A stretch of 64,000 nt of DNA from Dactylosporangium sp040605635 (GTDB taxonomy: Bacteria > Actinomycetota > Actinomycetes > Mycobacteriales > Micromonosporaceae). Below, one piece after another: positions 17,453 to 26,663 of the stretch. The DNA is taken from positions 1 through 64,000 of the forward strand of contig NZ_JBEXDG010000042.1 in the NCBI RefSeq assembly GCF_040605635.1. The letters are read 5' to 3'. The first letter of the stretch is position 1; each line of letters begins with the position of its first letter. The translations under genes were made by a program, and so were the position numbers. The notes under the pieces were generated by a model. The model saw only the letters and a list, made by a program, of their open reading frames with translations, searched no databases and was not told the DNA's origin.

Positions 17453-18130
17453 CTACTTGCCCTCCGGGGAGCCGTCCGACGTCATGGCGCCCTGGCCGGG
17501 GACGGCGGGCAGGAAGACGTGGGCGTGACCGTTGCCCGCGTCGACGTTGAGCTGGTCGAGCTGGGTGCCGCCGACGGCCCAGGTCGCGACGGCGATGTCG
17601 CGGAGCCGGCCGGCGTGGGTCAGCTGGGCGGCCTTGCCCGGCGCGGGGGTCGCGAGCGCCTGTTCGTAGGCGACGACGGCCTGCTGCACGGTGCGCGCGC
17701 CGGCGGCGAAGCCGGACCGGGCCACGTTGACCCCGGTGCCGGCGGACGGCGGGTCGGCGAACCCGGCCACCGCCTTGGCCGCCGCCGCCTGCCAAGCCGC
17801 GACCTGCTGGGCGGTAGCGTCGGGTCCGGGTGCGGCGCTGCCGGGCGGGACCGCGACGGCGAGCCCGTCGAGCACCGGAGTCAGCACATCAAGGGCCTTG
17901 CGGGCCTGATCGGTCAGCGCCACGATCTGCTCCGCGTCGCGTTTCGCGTCGGCGGCCTTGAGCGCGTCGATGGACCGTTCGGTGTCGGAGCGCGGGTCGG
18001 CCGTCGCGGCGCCGATCGGCCCGCCGAGCAACGCACCGACCGCCAGGGCCAGCACCAGCCACACCCAGTGGACACCGGTCCGGCGCCGTTGCGACGCGGC
18101 GACCGGCCGACGGTTGACCTTGTTGCCCAC
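17453..18130 (-). CDS. Hypothetical membrane-anchored, alanine-rich protein
   Basis: A 225-residue protein with one N-terminal membrane segment after a basic start (HWVWLVLALAVGALLGGPIG), then a mostly helical, Ala/Asp-rich extracytoplasmic domain (SIDALKAADAKRDAEQIVAL ... TARKALDVL-type helices). No catalytic motif or known family is apparent; the topology fits a type II anchored helical protein. The start is GTG 18130 with GAGGAGC ahead. It is convergent with the PspC gene with a one-base gap, so the two messages must overlap. Confidence 0.65.
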   Translation of the reverse strand: MGNKVNRRPVAASQRRRTGVHWVWLVLALAVGALLGGPIGAATADPRSDTERSIDALKAADAKRDAEQIVALTDQARKALDVLTPVLDGLAVAVPPGSAAPGPDATAQQVAAWQAAAAKAVAGFADPPSAGTGVNVARSGFAAGARTVQQAVVAYEQALATPAPGKAAQLTHAGRLRDIAVATWAVGGTQLDQLNVDAGNGHAHVFLPAVPGQGAMTSDGSPEGK

Positions 18131-18527
18131 AGCGGTGCTCCTCGCTCACGATGACGGCCGTCATCGACGCGGCCCGCCGAGGCCACCCGATTCTGTCCTG
18201 CGCACCGGATCCACGACGGCCGGCCGCCTCCCGCCGAGGAGCGCCGGCCGGTCCGTTTTCCGGCCTTCCGACACAGTACGGTCCATGACGAGCGCGGGAA
18301 AGACCGGGCGGCACGGCGCTGCCGCCGGCGCTGCCGTTCGCGATCATGTTCGCCGCCTGGGAGATCGCGGCCCGGCGCACCCGGGTGACCCACCTGCTGT
18401 CCGGCTCGCGCGGCCGGCGGGCGATTCGTGCCTCCTTGCGACGGCGTGACCGATGATCCGGACATGTCGATCGTGTCGTAGGCTGCGTGCCGGTTGAAGG
18501 TCACCGTCCTGGGAGCCCCGCCCGTCA
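18131..18527. other. 397-bp intergenic region with a possible gene remnant
   Basis: Divergent promoter region between the minus-strand hypothetical and the ion channel. In the plus strand a short open stretch (about 18300-18452) reads LPPALPFAIMFAAWEIAARR and then a basic tail to a stop, which could be the C-terminal end of a lost membrane protein, but it has no start or ribosome binding site. No clear promoter consensus seen. Confidence 0.4.
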
Positions 18528-19451
18528 ATGAACACCATCCTGTCGCCGGTCGCTCGGATCGCCGCCACGTGCCGCGCGCTGATCGACGCGCCGTGGTTCA
18601 GCGTCGCCTCGTTCACCGTGATCATCATCAACGCGGTCGTCCTCGGCCTGGAGACGTACGACGACGCGCAGCGCGCCGCCGATGACGCGCTCCGGGTCGT
18701 CGAGTACGGCTGCATCGTGTGCTTCGCGGCCGAGCTGCTGGTGCGGTTCGGTGCGCAGCTGCCGGCGCCGCGGGTGTTCTTCCGGGACGGCTGGAACCTC
18801 TTCGATCTGTTCATCCTGCTCTCGCCGCTGCTGCCGGGGGTGCGGGAGAACGTGACCGTGCTGCGCATGCTGCGGCTGGCCCGGATCGTGCGGACGTTCC
18901 GGCTCTTCCCGAGCCTGCGGGTCATCCTCGTGGGGATCCGGCGCAGCCTGCCGGGTCTGGGCAGCTTCCTGCTCGTCACCGTGCTGCTGCTGTACGGGTA
19001 CGCCATGCTCGGCTGGATGATGTTCGCCGAGGCCAACCCTGAAAGGTACGGCACGGTCGGGCAGGCGATGCTGACCCTGTTCCTGCTGCTGTCCCTCGAC
19101 GGCATCACCGACACCCTGCAGACCGGCCGCGACGTCACCGAATGGGCGGTGCTGTATTACGTCTCCTACATGGTCGCCGCCTGCTTCCTGCTGACGAACC
19201 TCCTCGTCGGCGTCGTGCTCAACGCGCTGCAGGAAGCGCACCACGAAGAACGGCAGACAGCGACCGCCGCCCGCGAGCAGGACACTCCGCCCCCACCGCC
19301 GGAGGACCCCGCCGACCGGACAGCGGACACGTCCGTCGCGACGCAGCTGGCGTCGCTGCGGGCGGCCGTCGACGCCCTGGAGCGGCATCTGGCCACGCCC
19401 GGAGCGGACGCGCCGGCACCGCGGCAGGTGGCGGCAGCCGGCGACAGATGA
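18528..19451 (+). CDS. Voltage-gated ion channel, NaChBac-like, with an unusual selectivity filter
   Basis: A 307-residue six-TM channel subunit (Ion_trans family). S1-S3 are visible (FSVASFTVIIINAVVLGLET; CIVCFAAELLVRF; LFDLFILLSPLLPGV). The S4 sensor has arginines every third position: RMLRLARIVRTFRLFPSLRV. S5 and S6 flank a pore loop TLFLLLSLDGITD. In characterised bacterial sodium channels the filter is TLESW; here the key Glu is replaced by Asp and the Trp by Ile, so ion preference cannot be assumed. The C-terminal tail is Pro-rich and ends with a helix (VATQLASLRAAVDALERHL) able to form a tetrameric coiled coil, as in other bacterial channels. Start ATG at 18528. It is followed by a strong bidirectional terminator. 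Confidence 0.9.
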   Translation: MNTILSPVARIAATCRALIDAPWFSVASFTVIIINAVVLGLETYDDAQRAADDALRVVEYGCIVCFAAELLVRFGAQLPAPRVFFRDGWNLFDLFILLSPLLPGVRENVTVLRMLRLARIVRTFRLFPSLRVILVGIRRSLPGLGSFLLVTVLLLYGYAMLGWMMFAEANPERYGTVGQAMLTLFLLLSLDGITDTLQTGRDVTEWAVLYYVSYMVAACFLLTNLLVGVVLNALQEAHHEERQTATAAREQDTPPPPPEDPADRTADTSVATQLASLRAAVDALERHLATPGADAPAPRQVAAAGDR

Positions 19452-19452
19452 G

Positions 19453-19488
19453 CCGGTCCCGGACGCGGTCAGCCGCGTCCGGGACCGG
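19453..19488. terminator. Bidirectional terminator between convergent genes
   Basis: A perfect 16-bp stem (CCGGTCCCGGACGCGG at 19453-19468, complement 19473-19488) with a 4-base loop fills the gap between the ion channel stop (19451) and the GlsB/YeaQ stop (19489). Confidence 0.85.
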
Positions 19489-19788
19489 TCAGTCGTCGTC
19501 CGAGGAGAACGCCCGGGCCAGCAACGCGGCGATGGCGACACCGACCACCGCGATGCCCACCTGCACGCCGATGACCAGCCAGTCATAGCTGTGCCCGCCC
19601 ACCACGAGCCTCTTGTCGCTGCTGATGTCCCACCGGTCGGCGGCCCACGTCCCGGCCACGGCGGCACCCATCCCGATCAGCACCGTGAGAATCAGGCCGA
19701 TCGGCTGCCGTCCCGGCAGCAGAATCCGCGCGACGACCCCGATGACCGCGCCGAACACGATCGCCGACAGATAATCCTGTGCACTCAC
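19489..19788 (-). CDS. GlsB/YeaQ/YmgE family stress-response membrane protein
   Basis: A 99-residue protein with the transglycosylase-associated/GlsB pattern: two N-terminal hydrophobic helices (SAIVFGAVIGVVARILLPG, with the conserved ARxLLPG; LILTVLIGMGAAVAGTWAA) and a third at the C terminus (WLVIGVQVGIAVVGVAIAAL). Family members are small stress-induced membrane proteins of unknown mechanism. The insertion before the last helix (about 25 residues) is longer than usual. GTG 19788 has GGAGG upstream. It is divergent from the GTPase gene, about 120 bp apart. Confidence 0.88.
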   Translation of the reverse strand: MSAQDYLSAIVFGAVIGVVARILLPGRQPIGLILTVLIGMGAAVAGTWAADRWDISSDKRLVVGGHSYDWLVIGVQVGIAVVGVAIAALLARAFSSDDD

Positions 19789-19907
19789 CGAGCGACCTCC
19801 TCACCAGGCTCCGCATCGCATTGTGCCCCAGGAGCGCAAGCAACGCTCCGTGCTGTCCGTCAGCAACGGGTGTCCGCTCCCTTTCATCGTCACGCCGAGA
19901 GGCATTG

Positions 19908-22280
19908 ATGACCGACACACGGCATGCAGGCAGCGGCGGCGCGAGCGCCGCCAGGAAAGATCTCGTGGCGGACGCGGAGCAGCTCGCCGCGGATGCCATC
20001 GCCCTGATCGACGGCGCGGACTTCGGGCCCGCGCTCGCCGCGCCGATCGGCCGGGTCCGCGACCAGGCCGGACGGGTGCTGGCCATGGTCCGGGATCCCT
20101 ACAAGGTCGGCGTCATCGGTGAGTACGGGGCGGGTAAGACCCTGTTCGTCGCCTCGATGCTCGGCTTCCTCGACAACCTGCCGATCGGCGACCGGCCCAC
20201 CACCGGCAACGTGACCCGCTTCCGGCTGCGGCCGGTCGCCGGCGGCACGACGAGCGTGGTGACCGGCCGGCGGATCGTGTTCCTGAGCCGTTCCGAGTGC
20301 GAGGCGTGCCTGGCCGACCTCGGCCGGCAGATCCGCGCGGTCGGCGGCCCGCACCCGGACCTCGACACGCTCACACGGAAGGCCGTCGACGGCGACCCGG
20401 ACGCGTTGGAGGCCTGGCACCGCACCGCCAGGCCGCTCGACCCGAGCCTCGACCGCCTTGTCCGGCAGCTCGTCGCGGTCGCCGCCAGCGCCCGGCAGCA
20501 CGACGCCTGCCTCGGCACCACCCGGGACGTGTCGGCGGAGGAGTTCGGCGCGCTGGTCCAGATCGTCTACGAGGGCCAGTCGCCCGCTCAGCTGTTCTGG
20601 CTCGTCCGTCAGGCCGAGGTCGCGATGGACGTACCGGTGACGCTGCTGCCCGGTCTGCTCGCGAACGGCGACGCCCTGCGGCCCCCGGACCGCAAGGACC
20701 TCGCGGGCTTCGGCGAGGGCACGGTGCTGGAGCTCTGGGACTTCCCCGGCATCCTCAATCACCTGTCGTCCGAACGCGACCGGATGCTGACCGAGACGCT
20801 CCTGCACGACGTCGACACCGCCGTGGTGCTGCTGAAGGCGGCCAACCCGGACAGCATGGCCTCCGACGAGCTGACCCGGCTGCTGACCGCGGTCAACGGC
20901 GGCGCGATCGTCGGCGTCGGCAACGTGTTCGACAATCCGCAGGCCATCCGGTTCAAGGAGCCCGGCCTGGACAGCGACGACGCGGTGCGCAGCAGCCTGC
21001 CGTCGATCGCCGAGCTACTGCGCACCGCCGGTGAGCTGGTCCCGGGCGAGCCTTCGTTCCTCTACGCCGGCCTCGTCGCGCTCGGCCGGCTCAACCCCGG
21101 GCTCGTCGCCGGACGGTTCGACGAACGCGCCAGGATGCAGGACCACCTCGCCGGATACGCCCAGCAGGTCGCCCTCGGGCTGCCGGAGGGCAGCCCGCTG
21201 CGGGCGGTGCTGCTGCCGGTCGCCGAGGACGGTGGCCGGCGCCGGGTCCAGACGATGCTCGTCGACCAGCTGTCCGTCCACGGCCTGCGCCGCCGGGCGG
21301 AGCGGGTCGAGCGGGAGGACTCGCGGCTGCGCGAGCTCCTGCTGCTGCTGGAGTCCGCGGTCCAGACGGCTCCGGACCCCGGTGGCGCCGCCGCCGCGCA
21401 CGTCGAGTTCCAGTCCGTCCTGTCGGGCCTGCGCACCGTGCTGATCCGGTTGCGCCGCGGCCTGCCGAGCGTGCTGTCCGGCGCGCTGGCGGCGGACGAG
21501 CCGGACCGCGGGCCGTTCGCCGACTTCGTCGAGGAGACCGCCGCCCATCGCGTGCACCGGTGGCCGCAGTGGCGCCAGACGCTCGACTCGGTCCGGGGCC
21601 GCGAGGTCCAGCAGGGTCCCGCGACCACCACCGAACTGGTCGGGCCGTTCAGCGAGAGCTGCGTGGAGGCGTTCGGCACGGTCCGGGGCGAGGCGCTGTC
21701 CCGCTGGGAGCGGGCGTTGATCCGCAACGCGGAGGACACCCTGGCCGCCGAGGAGACGCTGCGCAGCCGCGCGAAGGCGGTCTTCGCCGACCGGCCGGGC
21801 CCATGGACGCTGATCGTCCGGCCGCAGGACTGGCAGGGGCTGCTGACCAGGGCCCCGGCCTCGATCCTGGAGAAGGTGCCCTACCAGGCGCCCGGACCGG
21901 ACCGGTACGCCGCGGCGTTCCCGCTGCGCCGCGACTCGCGGTTCGCGTGGTCGCTGCCGGCGAAGCACCCCTACGACCCGTCGGACTCCGAGCTGGTGCA
22001 CCGCAGGCACCCCGGCTATGTCATCCGGCTGCGGCACGAGTTCGTCGCCGCGGGCGCGTACCTGATGCAGACCGACGTCGAGGTGGTCCGGGGCTGGGCC
22101 GAACAGGTGACCCTGCACTTCTTCGACCGGTTGCTGCAGACCCTGGCCGGCGCGAAACCACCCGACACGTCCTCGGCGGGCGAGGAGGCCAGGAGCACGC
22201 TCCTGGCCGCGATCCAGCAGCTGCGCACCCGCTCGACCGGCACCACCGCCGGCGGACCATGGTCGGAATGGGAGAACTGA
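19908..22280 (+). CDS. Dynamin-like large GTPase, SrfC-like
   Basis: A 790-residue protein. The G domain has a P-loop GEYGAGKT at residues 71-78, a switch I Thr in PTTGNVTRF near 100, a G3 motif DFPG at 278-281 (LELWDFPGI) and a possible degenerate G4 (VGNVFD). Long helical regions follow (VEREDSRLRELLLLLESAVQ and others), as in dynamin-type proteins. Size, order and partner (an Hsp70-like protein next door) fit the SrfC/putative virulence factor family of the SrfABC type; this is a judgement by eye. ATG 19908 starts the homologous region, with a modest GAGAGG ahead; the frame is open to 19779. One base separates its stop from the next gene, so it heads a six-gene operon. Confidence 0.8.
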   Translation: MTDTRHAGSGGASAARKDLVADAEQLAADAIALIDGADFGPALAAPIGRVRDQAGRVLAMVRDPYKVGVIGEYGAGKTLFVASMLGFLDNLPIGDRPTTGNVTRFRLRPVAGGTTSVVTGRRIVFLSRSECEACLADLGRQIRAVGGPHPDLDTLTRKAVDGDPDALEAWHRTARPLDPSLDRLVRQLVAVAASARQHDACLGTTRDVSAEEFGALVQIVYEGQSPAQLFWLVRQAEVAMDVPVTLLPGLLANGDALRPPDRKDLAGFGEGTVLELWDFPGILNHLSSERDRMLTETLLHDVDTAVVLLKAANPDSMASDELTRLLTAVNGGAIVGVGNVFDNPQAIRFKEPGLDSDDAVRSSLPSIAELLRTAGELVPGEPSFLYAGLVALGRLNPGLVAGRFDERARMQDHLAGYAQQVALGLPEGSPLRAVLLPVAEDGGRRRVQTMLVDQLSVHGLRRRAERVEREDSRLRELLLLLESAVQTAPDPGGAAAAHVEFQSVLSGLRTVLIRLRRGLPSVLSGALAADEPDRGPFADFVEETAAHRVHRWPQWRQTLDSVRGREVQQGPATTTELVGPFSESCVEAFGTVRGEALSRWERALIRNAEDTLAAEETLRSRAKAVFADRPGPWTLIVRPQDWQGLLTRAPASILEKVPYQAPGPDRYAAAFPLRRDSRFAWSLPAKHPYDPSDSELVHRRHPGYVIRLRHEFVAAGAYLMQTDVEVVRGWAEQVTLHFFDRLLQTLAGAKPPDTSSAGEEARSTLLAAIQQLRTRSTGTTAGGPWSEWEN

Positions 22281-22281
22281 C

Positions 22282-25200
22282 ATGGACATCGAGCTCGAGT
22301 TCATCGACCAGGCCGACGGCAGCGCCCGGCAGCGGTTCACCCTGGACGGCACCGACCGGCCCGTCGCGCTGCCGTCGCCGCTGCTGATCAACCGGTCCGG
22401 GCGGCACATCGTCGTCCAGGCGGTCCGGGTGACACCGGACACCACCACCGGCACCACTCCGGCCAGACAGATCAGCGACCTGTGGCAGCCCGTGCTGCCG
22501 CTGGCCGGGGTCGACCTGCCGCCGTACGGACGGTACCTGGCACCCTGGCAGTACGTGGCGGGCTCGGCGCTGCCACCCGGCCAGACGGCGTTCACCTGGT
22601 CGGTCGACGCCGCCGAGCGCCTCGCCGACGGCAGGCTGGTCCCGCTCGGCGAGCGGCTGCGCCGGCAGTGCGTCCTCGTGACCCCGTCCCGGATCCCGGA
22701 CGCGCCCGCGCCGGCGGCGCCCGAGCCGCCCGCCGCCGAGCCGCGGCCGACGATGTCCGACACCGACCAGCGGTACAAGGGCTGGGTCGCGATCGACTTC
22801 GGCATGTCCAACTCGACCATCACGATGTTCGACCAGAACCAGAAGCGTGCGCTGCTCGGGATCGCGCCGACCCAGGTCGCCCGGCTCCGCGACTGCCTGA
22901 CCGAGCTGCTCAACGGCACCGCCACCGAGGACTTCGGACTCTCCGGCGACGAGTGGCGGGACCTGCTGGAGGGCGCCGGCCGCACCCTCGCCGCGTCGAC
23001 GCCCGGCGCCCGTCTCGCCGACCCGCTCACCCAGCTGAAGGAGTCGCTCGCCGGCGACCGGGTCTTCGACGTGCTGCTGGCCCTCGACCAGGAGGTCGAC
23101 AACGCGCTGCCGGCCCGCCGCGACGCGCTCACCGGCGGGCTGCAGCGGCTCTACCGGGATGCGTTCGCCCGTCCTCCGATCGCCGAGCTGCAGTTCTTCC
23201 CGGTGCCCATGCACGCCAACACGCCGGCCATCTCCAGCGACGCGAGGGTCCTGTCGCTGGCGCCCTTCGAACTCGCCATGTGGGACGACGGGTTCGACCC
23301 CACCGGCCGGGCCGTGCCCGTGCCCGTGGCCGTGCAGCACCAGCCCGGCCTCAAACGCTTCGTCGGCAACAACCGGCCGCTGCCCGGCCTCCCGCCGGAC
23401 CTGCCCGGCGCCCCGACGACGGACGACGCGCTGACCGCGGTATGGCGTTGCCTGCTGGACCGGGTCTCCGAATTCCGCCGGATGAACGGCGACCGGTACG
23501 CGGCCGGCGAGGTCCACCGGGCGGTCGTCACCTACCCGACGACCGCCCCGCCGCAGACCCGCCTCGACATGGAACGCCTCGCGCACTCCGTCGGCCTGCG
23601 GTTCGCCGACACCCGCCTGGACGAGGCCACCGCCGCGGCGATGTTCAACCTCATGCGGGCGTTCGCCGGTGACCCCGCGATCGGCGTCGAGGCGTTCCGC
23701 GCCCGCAGCCGGCAGGTCGCTCCGGAAACCTGGCAGCACAACATCCTGGTCATCGACATCGGCGGCGGGTCCACCGACGTCGCGCTGCTCGCGCTCACCC
23801 TGCGCGACCACACCGAACGCGACGGCGGTGTGCCGGTCGACCAGCAGGGGCGCTACTACGAGCTGCGGCCGACGGTGCTTGGCAAGGCCGGCAATCTCCA
23901 GCTCGGCGGCGACCGGATCACGCTGGGCATCTTCCATCTGTTCAAGGCCCGGATCGCCGACCTGCTGCTGACCCGGTCGCCGGAGATCGTGGTCAGCGAG
24001 TACCCGCCCTTCCTGGAGGGCGGCGTCTACCGGGCCGGATCGGTGCTGCCCGTGGCCGGTGCCGAGGACACCTCCGCCACCGAGCCGACCAGGCTGGCCC
24101 TCATCGACCAGGTCGTCCCCACCCGATGGTCCGCCGTCCGGACGGCCGCCGAGGAGGAGCAGGCCCGCGAGCGGTTCCTGCGGCTGTGGAACGAGGCGGA
24201 CAAAGCCAAACGGGCGTCCGCCGCCGGCCGGCCGTACCTCCTGCGCAACCTGCAGGAGCTGCTGAAGCTCGGTGCCGCCGGCGCGCACGCGTCGACGATC
24301 GAGGTCGACCACGCCGCCATCCGGGCCGAGATCGACCACGTGCTGAGCCGCGCGATGGAGATCGCCCTGGACGTCGCCTGCAAGCGGCTGCTGGCGGCGA
24401 GAGGCGGCACCGAACCGCTCGACATGGTGATCCTCTCCGGCGGCACGACCGCGCTGCCCCGCGCCCGGCAGCTGCTGCAGGAGATCTTCACCGGCGAGAG
24501 CGCCCACAGCGGCTGGGGCACCCTGCGCTGGAATCCGCTGCACGTCGTGCACGACCCCGCGTTCGCCAAGGTCGGCACCTCCATCGGCGCCTGCTGGACC
24601 GAACACGTCCGGCAGAAGGGCTACGCGGATCCCCGCCGGGCGAAGCGCAACGTGGCGATGGGCCGCACCGAGCTGCACATCGACGTCGACAACCTGCTGC
24701 ACGGCCTGCCGTACGATCTCGAGCTGTCCGGCACGGGCCCGAACCAGCTCCCGGTCTTCCCCGCCGGCCGCGAGTTCGAACGCGTCGGCGAGTCCGGGCA
24801 GGGCGCCCAGCGCTCCGAGTGGATGCCGGCGATCCTCGACCTGGCCGTCAACCGCAGCGGCGTGTCGAAGGCCGAACCGGCCGTGCTCTGGGGGTTCCTG
24901 AGCCTGCAGGAGCTGCACGACGACGAGGACGAGCCGGACCGGTTCGACCTCGACGAGTGGGTCGGCCAGGTCTCGATGCAGTTCGAGATCGACGAGGCCG
25001 ACATGCTGACCGTCCACTTCTGCGCCGGCAGTCCGCACTACAGCCTCGACATGTCCGCGTGCCCTCCGGACGATCAGGTGGCCGGCCGGGACACGGCCTT
25101 CGCCCCGGTGCGGCTGCGGCACGACCTGGTGGTCAACCCCGACGTCGCCGGCGGGATGGCCAACCACGGCAAGATCCTGCTGCGCGAGGACAGCGAACCC

Positions 25201-25566
25201 GACGGCTGCGTGGTCTCCCCCGGCGAGCAGACGGCGCTGAGCTGCTGGGTCAGCGTCCGCTTCCCGCGGGAGGTGCCCACCGACGGCACCTGGTGGATCG
25301 GCCGGCGCGATCCCGACGACCCCACCGTGCTGCACCGGGTCGGGACACCGTTCCGGGCGGCCATCCGGCACGGCCGCGGCGCGGACACCCGCATCGTCGT
25401 GGACGAGACCGGCCGCGTCCAGCCCGTCCGGGGCTTCGTGCCGTACCTGCCGGCCCGGTCCATGGCCGACGTCATCGCCAACCCCGGCCGGGTCCTGAGC
25501 GTGCCGATGGAACCCGGCAAGATCGACCTGGACGAGCGCTTCGACCCCTTCAACGGCTCGCACTGA
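22282..25566 (+). CDS. Hsp70/actin-like ATPase, SrfB-like
   Basis: A 1094-residue protein. Residues 1-155 form a beta-rich domain of unknown type ending in a Pro/Ala linker. An Hsp70-type ATPase domain follows: phosphate 1 at IDFGMSNS (171-178), phosphate 2 at VIDIGGGSTDVALL (about 490-503) and the adenosine motif VILSGGTTALP near 716. A large insertion lies between phosphate 1 and 2. The C-terminal 300 residues lack the canonical Hsp70 substrate-binding domain. Size and layout fit the SrfB virulence-protein family. No DnaJ or GrpE partner is nearby; the GTPase is adjacent with a one-base gap. It probably senses or remodels a complex with the GTPase. The stop overlaps the next start as TGATG. 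Confidence 0.82.
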   Translation: MDIELEFIDQADGSARQRFTLDGTDRPVALPSPLLINRSGRHIVVQAVRVTPDTTTGTTPARQISDLWQPVLPLAGVDLPPYGRYLAPWQYVAGSALPPGQTAFTWSVDAAERLADGRLVPLGERLRRQCVLVTPSRIPDAPAPAAPEPPAAEPRPTMSDTDQRYKGWVAIDFGMSNSTITMFDQNQKRALLGIAPTQVARLRDCLTELLNGTATEDFGLSGDEWRDLLEGAGRTLAASTPGARLADPLTQLKESLAGDRVFDVLLALDQEVDNALPARRDALTGGLQRLYRDAFARPPIAELQFFPVPMHANTPAISSDARVLSLAPFELAMWDDGFDPTGRAVPVPVAVQHQPGLKRFVGNNRPLPGLPPDLPGAPTTDDALTAVWRCLLDRVSEFRRMNGDRYAAGEVHRAVVTYPTTAPPQTRLDMERLAHSVGLRFADTRLDEATAAAMFNLMRAFAGDPAIGVEAFRARSRQVAPETWQHNILVIDIGGGSTDVALLALTLRDHTERDGGVPVDQQGRYYELRPTVLGKAGNLQLGGDRITLGIFHLFKARIADLLLTRSPEIVVSEYPPFLEGGVYRAGSVLPVAGAEDTSATEPTRLALIDQVVPTRWSAVRTAAEEEQARERFLRLWNEADKAKRASAAGRPYLLRNLQELLKLGAAGAHASTIEVDHAAIRAEIDHVLSRAMEIALDVACKRLLAARGGTEPLDMVILSGGTTALPRARQLLQEIFTGESAHSGWGTLRWNPLHVVHDPAFAKVGTSIGACWTEHVRQKGYADPRRAKRNVAMGRTELHIDVDNLLHGLPYDLELSGTGPNQLPVFPAGREFERVGESGQGAQRSEWMPAILDLAVNRSGVSKAEPAVLWGFLSLQELHDDEDEPDRFDLDEWVGQVSMQFEIDEADMLTVHFCAGSPHYSLDMSACPPDDQVAGRDTAFAPVRLRHDLVVNPDVAGGMANHGKILLREDSEPDGCVVSPGEQTALSCWVSVRFPREVPTDGTWWIGRRDPDDPTVLHRVGTPFRAAIRHGRGADTRIVVDETGRVQPVRGFVPYLPARSMADVIANPGRVLSVPMEPGKIDLDERFDPFNGSH

Positions 25567-26663
25567 TGGGGCCGCTCGACGACGCGCTCGGCGCGCTGCT
25601 CGACGAGCCGGCCACGGCCACCCTGGTCCGTGGCCTGCTCGCCGGCATGCGCGCCGCGCTGGAGGAGGCGGCGCCCGGCAATCCCGCCACCGACGCCATC
25701 AACCGGATCCTGGCCGGGCGGGGTGCCCCGGACGGCCGTCGCGCCGCCGGGGTGCCGGCCGGCGCGCCGCCGCCCCGCGACGGGCTCGGCGCCCGGCTCG
25801 CTCCACTGTGGACGCGGGCGGCGCAGATGGCCGGTGAGCACGACCCCGGTCCGGCCCCCGCCGACCCGGCGCAGCTCTGGGGCGCGCTGCACCTGCTGAG
25901 CCTCCGGATGGCCCCCGACGACCGGTGGGACGTCCAGATCCGCGCGGCGGACGAGGCCCGCGCGGCCGGCACCACCGTCGACGCCGCCGCCGTGACCATC
26001 CGCGGCATCGACCGGGACACCCTGATCCCCCGGCTGTCCGTCGGGGGCCGCACGCTGCACGAAGGCCTGGCGACCGACCCCGACGCGCCGCTGCCTGCCG
26101 AGCTGCGGGTGCACGCCGCGGTCGTCGACCGCCCCGGCGCCGACCCGGCCGCGGTCGCCTTCACCCGGGTGGTGGTGCCGGTCCTGCACCTGCTGTCCCA
26201 GGACCGCCACCTCCGGCACTGCCTGCAGACCCTGCAGTTCCACGGGCTGGCCGAGCTCACGTCACCGGCGGAGCAGGAGCGGCTGCGCGGCCAGCTGACG
26301 GCCAGGACGGCGGCGCTGATCGCCGCCGCCCCGGGCGCCCAGGGCGGTGCGGACCGGCTGGAGTGCCTGGTCCGCCTGCACGAGGCCGTGACGTCGGTGG
26401 TGCACCTGCCGCCGGCCGCGGACGTCAGCTGGTGGGGCCGGCTCCGCGTCCGCGCGCACACCGCGATCCGCGACGCCGCCGCCGAGCTCGGACCCGGACT
26501 GGTGAAGCTGCCACCGGCCGGCTTCGACAGCGCCCGGGCGCTCACCGCGCACGACATCCCGCTGCGGATCCCGGAGGTCTCCGGGATGGTCCTCGCCTGC
26601 GTCCGCGTCTGGTCGAGGGTCCACGACACCGAATGCCCGGGACGGGTGATCTATGGAAGCTGA
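25566..26663 (+). CDS. Unknown soluble protein of the GTPase/Hsp70 cassette
   Basis: A 365-residue protein I do not recognise. It begins with a helical segment (MGPLDDALGALLDEPATATL ... LLAGMRAALEEAA), a Gly/Pro-rich linker, then a mixed domain with LHLLSLRMAPDDRWDVQIRA, a possible cofactor-like stretch (AAVTIRGIDRDTLIPRL) and a helical C-terminal half (RLECLVRLHEAVTSVVHLP). No membrane segment or catalytic motif stands out. The ATG overlaps the stop of the Hsp70-like gene, and its own end overlaps the next gene by 11 bp, so it belongs to the cassette and may be the equivalent of the third conserved component (SrfA position), though I see no direct likeness. Confidence 0.65.
   Translation: MGPLDDALGALLDEPATATLVRGLLAGMRAALEEAAPGNPATDAINRILAGRGAPDGRRAAGVPAGAPPPRDGLGARLAPLWTRAAQMAGEHDPGPAPADPAQLWGALHLLSLRMAPDDRWDVQIRAADEARAAGTTVDAAAVTIRGIDRDTLIPRLSVGGRTLHEGLATDPDAPLPAELRVHAAVVDRPGADPAAVAFTRVVVPVLHLLSQDRHLRHCLQTLQFHGLAELTSPAEQERLRGQLTARTAALIAAAPGAQGGADRLECLVRLHEAVTSVVHLPPAADVSWWGRLRVRAHTAIRDAAAELGPGLVKLPPAGFDSARALTAHDIPLRIPEVSGMVLACVRVWSRVHDTECPGRVIYGS

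Noticed and set aside
18289..18454. Short plus-strand stretch LPPALPFAIMFAAWEIAARR
   Set aside because: No start, no ribosome binding site, and too short to identify; kept as a note in the intergenic entry.
22021..25563. 1180-codon minus-strand frame opposite the Hsp70-like gene
   Set aside because: Antisense shadow; the plus strand has all three Hsp70 ATPase motifs and coupled start/stop signals.
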